Source: Symsagittifera roscoffensis
Lineage: Eukaryota > Xenacoelomorpha > Acoela > Convolutidae
Reading direction: 5' to 3'
NCBI RefSeq assembly: GCF_963678635.1
Contig: NC_087063.1
Location: 76,779,617-76,843,616, forward strand
Length of the DNA stretch: 64,000 nucleotides
Both the position numbers and the translations under genes were made by a program. Of the stretch, positions 56,847-64,000 are shown piece by piece (within the stretch, counting starts at the first letter, position 1; each line of letters starts with the position of its first letter). The notes under the pieces were generated by a model, which was not told where the DNA came from, made no database searches, and saw nothing but the letters and a program-made list of their open reading frames with translations.

Positions 56847-57035
56847 ATGAGTCATCAAAAAGAAGGATTTTCAAAAAAACCAAATGTGAAAACAGTTAAT
56901 TGGAAACGTTATGTTTCCTCTCGGTTGTTAATTTTGGTAGTAAATCACGAGCACAGTTTCAAAAAAGGAAAATTTCTTCCTACAATTCTTGATGTAAAGT
57001 TTTATGTAGACAATGTTAATATTAATATGTTCTAA
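56847..57035 (+). CDS. short conserved frame, copy 1 (62 residues), doubtful gene
   Basis: MSHQKEGFSKKPNVKTV opens a 62-residue frame that is retained without stop or indel in unit 2, with eight base differences of which six change the residue. It contains a hydrophobic strand (RLLILVVNHEH). It lies downstream of a conserved TATA-like string. The excess of replacement changes argues against purifying selection. I cannot name a family; it may be a chance frame. Confidence 0.25.
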   Translation: MSHQKEGFSKKPNVKTVNWKRYVSSRLLILVVNHEHSFKKGKFLPTILDVKFYVDNVNINMF

Positions 57036-57689
57036 TTTTGAAAATATATCTCCTCAAAAAATTGAATTTGAGGATATGAATGCCTGCGATTGGAGGAACC
57101 TACTTTAAGAACTTGTTTATCTGGCCAAAATTTAGCGGAGAGCTCTATAAGATCTCAGACAGCCACTAACAATCATTTGCGTTGGGTTCAAAAAATGGTA
57201 CCATGAATTTTGATAGCTCGTACAGCCACCAACAAACCTTGACATAAGTCTGCGGCAGGTTGGTTGAAAGAACTTGTTTGCTTCATTTACGATATTGAAT
57301 AACGGTAAAAAACTACTCAATTTGATGAGATTGAAAGGAAATGATGAACTTCCGCTAGCTTGAATTTTGTAACTTGAACAATGAGTTCAGAAATTGAACG
57401 ATTGGTCCCTACTTGGACTCAAAGGTTAATCCGATTGTACTAATTAACTTTGCAGAATATGTTAGTTACAGTTCTAAATTTGCCAATTTTTTCATCATCA
57501 ATTTGTCTCTCTTAGTTCTCGTTTTTTTTACATTTGGCAAGTTTACATTCCCTTCAGTACATTACTGATTTATCTGTGATAAAACGGCCTGATTAAAAAA
57601 TATATCACTATTGTTTGTGGTTCCGGTATGTGAATGATAATCGTTATGTTGATCGAAAGGTTGACTACTCTTCGACCTGTCACGCTATT

Positions 57690-58540
57690 GGGATCTTTCA
57701 TTAAAATTTAACTTACGGTTTTATTCCTTCTGGGGGTTCAATCCCTTAAAACTATAGTCTAATCTTAGACTATTGCCAGGTTTATGTTAATTTCAGAAAG
57801 TATTAGTCTTATTTGAAGTGATGCATCATTTGAAGAACTGGCTTGTGGTATGGCCTGACATGCAACATCATTTGCAAATCATTGGGTTGTTTTATCTATT
57901 TGTATCTTCTTTCAGATAAAAGGCAGCTTTTGTTTATGGATAATTCATTAGTCCTGTTAAATCTTTAAATAGATCGTTTATTCACTCTGTTTCCAACTTT
58001 TTATCGACCTTATTTGAAATTGTTTCAGTAATACCATCACTTACTGCAAAAATTTATTCTTTGGTAGCCAATTGATTTTAACGTCACTGTCAAGTTGCTG
58101 GTGGAATCTCAATTAAAAATTGGTGTGTATTTTGATTCAAGACTGGTGGTCTAATCCTCAGACAAAGAATTCCATTCTTCGGTGTTCTTTGATCATCGGG
58201 GAAAGCTGGATTTGGTTAACCACTATTTACTGCGGCGCTTAACCTATTTATAATATTTCTCATAAATTCATCAGTTTGTCTCTTTATGTTTTCTGCTTCT
58301 ATTCGTCTTCTTTACGTATGTTTGACATCAGTGAATGTATACATACTTTATAAACTGCATTCTCATTTCGTTCCAAGATAAATCTGCTGCTGTTTCTCGA
58401 TATCATTGAGCTGCTGGATCTTTTAAGATTGAAATGAATATTGTTTTTTCTCGGATATCATTCGCGTCTTGAGCGTCGCCTGGGTCGAGTGCCTACTGAA
58501 TCAAGAAAATTGTTTGCATCGTCGTTATGGTTTGAACTTG
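57690..58540 (-). pseudogene. gag-like retroelement remnant, unit 1
   Basis: The minus strand reads ALDPGDAQDANDIREKT, then LKDPAAQ, a stop, YRETAADLSWNEMRMQF, and then (another frame) RIEAENIKRQTDEFM. The spacing of an aligned A-Q-[W]-Y and a following SW-EM-F resembles the capsid helices of retrotransposon gag proteins; the expected Trp codon TGG is TGA here. Stops and frameshifts are frequent. Confidence 0.45.
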
Positions 58541-60259
58541 TAAGCTTTTGGCTATCAGTACTAAAATTTTTGGGTTTTTGTTCACTGATTAGCTTTGAGT
58601 AATGAACAATTTATTTAAATTTTGTGAGGTTTATTGGATTGGTTGAACATAACTAATTTTTTTGGATATATCAATAACGCTGTGCGGATGAGTAAGTTTT
58701 TGCAAAGTAAAGGTTATTTCTGTAAAAACTTTGCGAGGAAGAAAAATAAAATATTTAAGGTTTGGTAATTTGTACAAAAGGGTGGCTTGATCAATTTAGT
58801 TGTAAGTAATATACCATGTAATCTTCATGGCTTTAAAAATTCTATTTAAAATTAGATGCTGTTGTTTTCAACTAAGTAAACTGATCCTTTTTTTGATCGT
58901 TTTCTCATTTTTCTTATTTTGTTGGAATATTGTTTTTTTTAGATCAGCATGCGAAAACTATAAAACTAATATTTTTTAAGACAGATAATCTTAAATTCTA
59001 ATAAATAATTAAAATTTTTGGGTAGTTCTGCGGATATCTCTTTTATCTTCCGGTCTTTGGGAAATTTTCAGAAGACAAAATTTTGAGCTTTCTAACTTTA
59101 AATTGCGTTTTTCAATCAACCTTTGATTTGTATGTGATCTTTTTTTTCGTGTTTTTGATAGGCCACTAACGGACCAGTTGCTCATCGTTTTGTGGTCTGC
59201 ATTTCAAGTCAGGACTTTTTAACCGGTCAACCTCTGTGTCTACATGCTTTTTTTTGATACTCGACAACAAATTCCCTGGAAACATTTGAATATTTCAAAA
59301 GAAAACCATTAGCAGAAGAATGAAAAAGTTGGACAACTATTTAAAAAGTTGGTATTTGAAAATGAGTGGAAAAGAGTCCAAATCAATCTTAGCTAAATAA
59401 TTCAAACATTATTCTGTTAACTCGGTGTAAAATTTACAATAAAAAACTCACCCCCTTTTAGATAAATAATAGGCATTTGTTCGATTCTTACAATTAAATT
59501 GGTCTTAAGTTTTGTTTATAAAACGTGAATTAGATTTCGATAAAATGTTTGAAGAAGATATTGTACTTGGAACTGAAGATAAAATGTAAAAAAAATTGAA
59601 AGGTAATAATCGGAATGATTCGTTTCTTTTCTCTTTTTTATTTCTCTCAGAGCTTTTTCTTCATCCTTCTTGACATTGATATCATAAAAGTTATTGATTC
59701 AATTGTTACTCGCGGTCTCGATTTCAGTAGTACTCATCATCACCGAATCCAGATTCTAACTGTGTTGATAGTTGATGAATTTGATTCAACTTGTACTGTT
59801 CTCGTTGGTTAGAACTGCAAAAAAACTTTCTTCATCTTAACCTTCTCATGATTTTTTGTAATTAAGATCATAAACGGTTCAAACTATGTTGTCAATGTCA
59901 TAACACATGTTTTCTTTCTGATTATTAAAAACGATGAAAATCTGCAAAATTTGTGTCATACACAAGCTAACAATGGTTGTTTTTGCAACCTTCTCGAATC
60001 AAATATTGGTAATTTTTGTGTTCCTCCACGATGAAAAGCAGAAAAATAAAACATTTCATTAGTTGCATCCTGCCCATAATATTGTTAACAAAGCATACAG
60101 CTTTACAAATTTGTTCGTGTCAACTAGATATATTTATATAAAGCTATAAATACTCAAAACACTGTAATTAGTTTGACAATACTTTCGTCAGAGTAAGAAA
60201 CAGTTTTAATTCAAATCTAATACAAAAAAAAAAAATTTTTGAACTACAATCCAGCCAAT

Positions 60260-60448
60260 ATGAGTCATCAAAAAGAAGGATTTTCAAAAAAACCAAATGT
60301 GAAAACAGTTGATTGGAAAAGTTATGATTCCTCTCGGTTGTTAATTTTGGTAGTAAATCATGAGCACAGTTTCAAAAAAGGAAAATTTCTTCCTACAATT
60401 TTTGATGTAAAGTTTTATGTAGACAATGTTAATATAAAGTTGTTCTAA
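60260..60448 (+). CDS. short conserved frame, copy 2 (62 residues), doubtful gene
   Basis: The counterpart of the frame at 56847. It keeps the same start, length and stop, with replacements N-to-D, R-to-S, V-to-D, L-to-F, N-to-K and M-to-L. Confidence 0.25.
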   Translation: MSHQKEGFSKKPNVKTVDWKSYDSSRLLILVVNHEHSFKKGKFLPTIFDVKFYVDNVNIKLF

Positions 60449-61111
60449 TTTTGAAAGTATATCTCCTCAAAAAAGTTGATTTTGAGGATATGAATGCCTG
60501 CGATTGGTGGAACCTAATTTAAGAAATTGTTATTTTGATCAAAATTTAGAGTAGAGTTTTTAAGATCTCAGACAGCCACTAACAATCATCTGCTTTGGGC
60601 TCAAAGAAAATGGTACCATGCATTTTGGAAGGCTTCGTATAGCCACCAACAAGTCTTGGCATAAATCTGCGTTAGGTTGGGTTGAATGAACTTAATCGTT
60701 TATTTTTTGATATTGAAAAACGGTAAAAAAGTATACTCAATTTGGTAAGATTGAAAGGAAACGATGAACTTACGCTAATTTGAGTTTTGTAGTTTGAAAA
60801 CTGATTGTACAAATTGAACCATTGGTCTCTACTTGGACTCAAAGAGGATTCCGATTGTACTAATTAACTTCGCAGAACAAGTTAGTAACAATACTTAATT
60901 GGCTAGTTTTTTCATCAAAAATGTGTCTTTATTAATTCTACTTTTTGTACAGTAGGTAAATTTACTTTCCCTTCAGTACATTACTGATTTATCTGTGATA
61001 AAACTGCCTGATTAAAAAATATATCACTTTGTTTGTGGTTCCGGTATGTGAATGATAATTGTTATGTTGATTGAAAGGTTGACTACTCTTCGACTTGTCC
61101 TGCGATTGAGA

Positions 61112-61990
61112 TCATTCATTATAACTTGACATATGGGTTTTTTCCTGCTGGTGATTCATTCCACTAAAACTATACTCTAAACTTGGACTATTGCCTGAGT
61201 TATGATAATTTCTGTAAGCATTATGTCTTATTTGAAGTGATGCACAATTTTGCTCCTGTTGTTCTTTGTAATTAGAGAACTGGCTTGTCGTATGGCCTGA
61301 CATGCGACATCATTTAGAATTTATTGAGTTGTTTTGTTTATTTGTGTTTGTTTTGGATTGAAGGCAGCTTTTATTTTTTGATCGTTCATTAATCCTGTTA
61401 ATTTTTCAAAAAAAGATCTCTCATTCCTTCTTTTCCTTCTGTTTCTTCTGTTCATTCCTTCTTTTTCTTCTCCTTCTGAACTTTTTATCGAAATTATTTC
61501 AACCTGTTCCAGCAGTAGCATTACTCACTGCTAAAATTTATTCTTTGGTAGCTATATGATTTTAACGTTGCTGTCAAGTTGCAGGTGGAATCTCAATTAA
61601 CAATTGGTGTGTATTTTGATTTAAGATTGGTGGTCTAATCCTCAGACAAATAATTATATTCTTTGGTGTTCTTTGATCATCAGGGAAATTTATATTTGGT
61701 TAACCACTATCTACTGCGGCGCTTAACCTATTTATGTAATTTCTGATATATTCATCAAATTGTCTTTTTATGTTTTCTGCTTCAATCCGTCTGCTTTACT
61801 TATGTTTATCACCAGTGAATGAATACATATTTTATTAACTGAATTCATATATCATTGAGCTGCTGCATCTTTTAAAATTGAATTGAATATTGTTTTTTAT
61901 CGGTTGTCATTCGGGTCTTGAGCATCGCCTGGGTCTGCTGGTCGAGTTCCTACTAAATCAAGAAAATTGTTTGCATCCTCGTTATAGACT
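61112..61990 (-). pseudogene. gag-like retroelement remnant, unit 2
   Basis: From the high to the low coordinate the minus strand reads ADPGDAQDPNDNR, then LKDAAAQ, a stop, Y (the same TGA as in unit 1), then RIEAENIKRQFDEYIRN with a TAA shared with unit 1. Next come a basic Glu/Arg-rich frame (61521-61321, GMNRRNRRKRRNER) and a Gln/Asn/Ser-rich frame (61303-61112). The shared stops show that the element was already dead before duplication. Confidence 0.45.
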
Positions 61991-62460
61991 GAACCTGTAA
62001 TTTTTTGGCTATCAGTACTAAAATTTTTGGATTTTTGTTTACTGATTAAGTTTGATGGATAAAAACATTATTTAAGTTTTGTGAGGTTTTTTGGATTGGA
62101 TGAACATAGTTAATATTTTTTGGATATATCAATAACGCTATGCAAATGAGCGTGTTTTTGTAAAATAGAAGTTATTTCTTTAAAAAATCTGCGAGAAAGG
62201 ATAATAATATTTTTATGTTTAGGTTGTTTGTACAAAAGGGTGGCTTGTTAGTAATATATCATAAAATTTTTGTGGATTTAAAGAATAAATTCAAAATTAG
62301 ATGCTGTTGTTTTTAACTAAGTAAACTGCTCCTTTTTCGAGTATTTTGTTATTTTGTTGGAATAGGTTTTCTTCTGAATCAGCATAGGAAACTCATAAAA
62401 CTAAAGTTTTTTAAGACAGAGAATCTTAAATTGTAAAAAATAATTAAAATTTTTGGGTAG

Positions 62461-64000
62461 ATCATTTTCTGTTCTGTTTTCCTTTTTTGAAGAAATAAAT
62501 CTATGTTTTGTTTGATTAGTGTGTAACATGGTATTGGAGGCTGCATAGATTTTGCTGGTTGTTGTCAAGTCTAAGAATAATGAATTGCAAAAACAAAAAA
62601 CTGAGAAATTTTTTAAACATGTTTGTTTTAATTAGACTTTTTGTATCCTGAAGCCTATAGCTTAAGCCTGAAAAAAAGGGTTGGTGTTTTTTACGATGAG
62701 ATGCTCAGTTATAATACTTTAGGGCTTATTACTGTCTAAAAAACCTTAATTTTTTGTCAAAGTTTATTTTATTTTTTGAACTGAAACTATGATTCTGAAA
62801 CCTGAAATTACTGGCGCTGAAGTTGGAAACTTCTACTTTAGCCAATAATTTTGGTAAACTTAGCTTATATTTTTTCATTTACAATTTTTGGAGTAATAAA
62901 TTTCGTTTTCTTGAAGTCTGAAAACAAAAACATTAAATTCTCTCAAACTCCGTACATCACAACGAAAAGTTTGTTTTTCATAGCTGGTCTAGTCAAATTT
63001 AGAAGTATTAACTAGATCAATACTTGAAAACTAGAAGTTTGATTACAAAATCTAATTTTTATAGGCTGGAACTATGACTTCTATGACTAATACTGCGGTA
63101 GGAGTACTTCATTCTAGGGTTTTCAAAATAAAAATCCAGACTGGGACCTCTGATATACGTCTGTTCCAGCAATTAAATTGTCAAAAAAAATTTCAAGCCG
63201 AAAAATTGTCGTTGTAGTGATCCAAACTGAAACCTTCTGATTACTTTTGAGTTTAAAAAACGGTACGTAATTTAAAATTTTTTATTATCTACCTAAATTT
63301 ATAAAATTTTGAAATGAAATGCAAGATTTTTCTATCTGAAACAAAAAAAAACAATTGTGAAAAATATGTTTCAGCCTTAGAAACCAAGTTCCAACAACTT
63401 TATTTTACTCTAAAAAACTTTGACTTTCGGAGCTCATTTTTATGACGAAAGCTAAATTTTTGATTTCTAAAACATGAAACTATCAAAACGTTACCACTTA
63501 AGACCTGGTTTTTGTTGTTCTATATTATCTGACTATGGGTTTTATTAGCTATACTTTTGTGTTTTACCCAAATCCGTTAACAAAAATTGAAATTTCTGAC
63601 CGGTAACTGAAATCATTTTAAGTGAAATTTTTGACAATTTTAACGAAAAATACACTGAAACCTGAATACTTGGTGGGTAAAAAACAGTTTTTCCCTGGCT
63701 TAGGCTGTTCTACGAAATATATTTTATCAATTTGAAATGTATGTGTCAATGTTTGAGCTTCAGTTTTTATTGTGAAATCTAGTATTTCGATGCTGAAACT
63801 AAGATTTGATGTTTGGTGCTATGACGTTCACACTTAAGCTTGTTTTTTGTGTTGTTTTATGTTTCATTCGTTGTATATCCAAAACTTGTCAGAAAAACAA
63901 TGGGTTAGTAAAGAACACCCTTAATGTTCCGTCCTTTCGGGTTTTTGTTATATCTTACATAGTTTCAGTAAAAAGTGGTAACTTTACTGATGAATGATTT
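62461..64000. other. gene-free end of the window
   Basis: No gene. The phrases CTGAAAC and GAAACCTGA recur at irregular spacing, hinting at a very old tandem array, but no period can be fixed. Confidence 0.4.

Larger units (their letters stand above)
55890..59030. repeat. diverged tandem duplication, unit 1 (about 3.1 kb)
   Basis: It starts near GCGGATATCTATTCTACC and ends with AAATTAAAATTTTTGGGTAG. Unit 2 follows directly with the same start and end. A TATA-like core (TATATTTATATAAAGCTATAAA at 56719-56740 and its counterpart) is well conserved. The minus strand of the right half has gag-like remnants. The unit is probably an old retroelement duplicated with its flank. Confidence 0.8.
59031..62460. 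repeat. diverged tandem duplication, unit 2 (about 3.4 kb)
   Basis: Second copy of the 55890 unit in the same orientation, with the same borders (GCGGATATCTCTTTTATC at the start, AAATTTTTGGGTAG at the end). It has many substitutions and an extra segment near 59230-59560. Divergence is about 10% by eye, lower near the TATA-like core. Confidence 0.8.

Overview
The window looks like a piece of an AT-rich animal nuclear genome. It has spliced genes with conserved eukaryotic products, no prokaryotic operon structure, and much decayed transposon sequence. I can support five protein genes. They are MCMBP (MCM-complex binding protein, +), GTF2A2 (TFIIA small subunit, +), TRNT1 (CCA-adding tRNA nucleotidyltransferase, +), a universal stress protein gene (-) and one unrecognised two-exon gene (-). 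They have few introns. All five have a good 3' splice acceptor 25-68 nt upstream of the first usable ATG, with no obvious partner donor, as expected if pre-mRNAs receive a trans-spliced leader. One TRNT1 intron appears to be GC-AG. Few introns, likely leader splicing, a non-canonical intron and many non-autonomous elements would suit a larvacean tunicate, but this is a weak inference; other spliced-leader animals are possible.

Layout: 1-3.4 kb is T-rich with no gene. MCMBP occupies 3.4-11.1 kb; its introns carry a small palindromic MITE, a hAT-type MITE with perfect target duplications and a possible LINE scrap. From 11.2 to 18.5 kb come two SINE-like copies, then minus-strand remnants (an integrase-like tail, an SGNH-hydrolase-like piece) and a tandem array of 1,876-bp units, each with a broken PIF1-like helicase. 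A minus-strand LINE remnant lies at 19.3-20.1 kb. GTF2A2 and TRNT1 are close together at 21.1-23.85 kb. From 24.7 to 33.1 kb there is a fold-back element, a plus-strand LINE remnant, and a 2-kb hAT element whose right half and flank were tandemly duplicated.

The universal stress protein gene runs on the minus strand from 40.3 to 35.6 kb, with a minisatellite, a MITE and a large palindrome in its introns and a fresh-looking MITE in its 5' flank. From 41 to 52 kb I see only diverged duplications and element fragments. The unrecognised gene (54.2-52.0 kb, -) holds a Tc1/mariner-like palindromic MITE in its intron. From 55.6 to 62.5 kb there are two diverged copies of a roughly 3.3-kb unit with gag-like minus-strand remnants.

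The genes do not form a pathway. MCMBP acts in replication-complex handling, GTF2A2 in transcription initiation and TRNT1 in tRNA maturation. The most interesting signals are the start region of TRNT1, which looks built for two localisation isoforms, the consistent unpaired acceptors, and the helicase tandem array.
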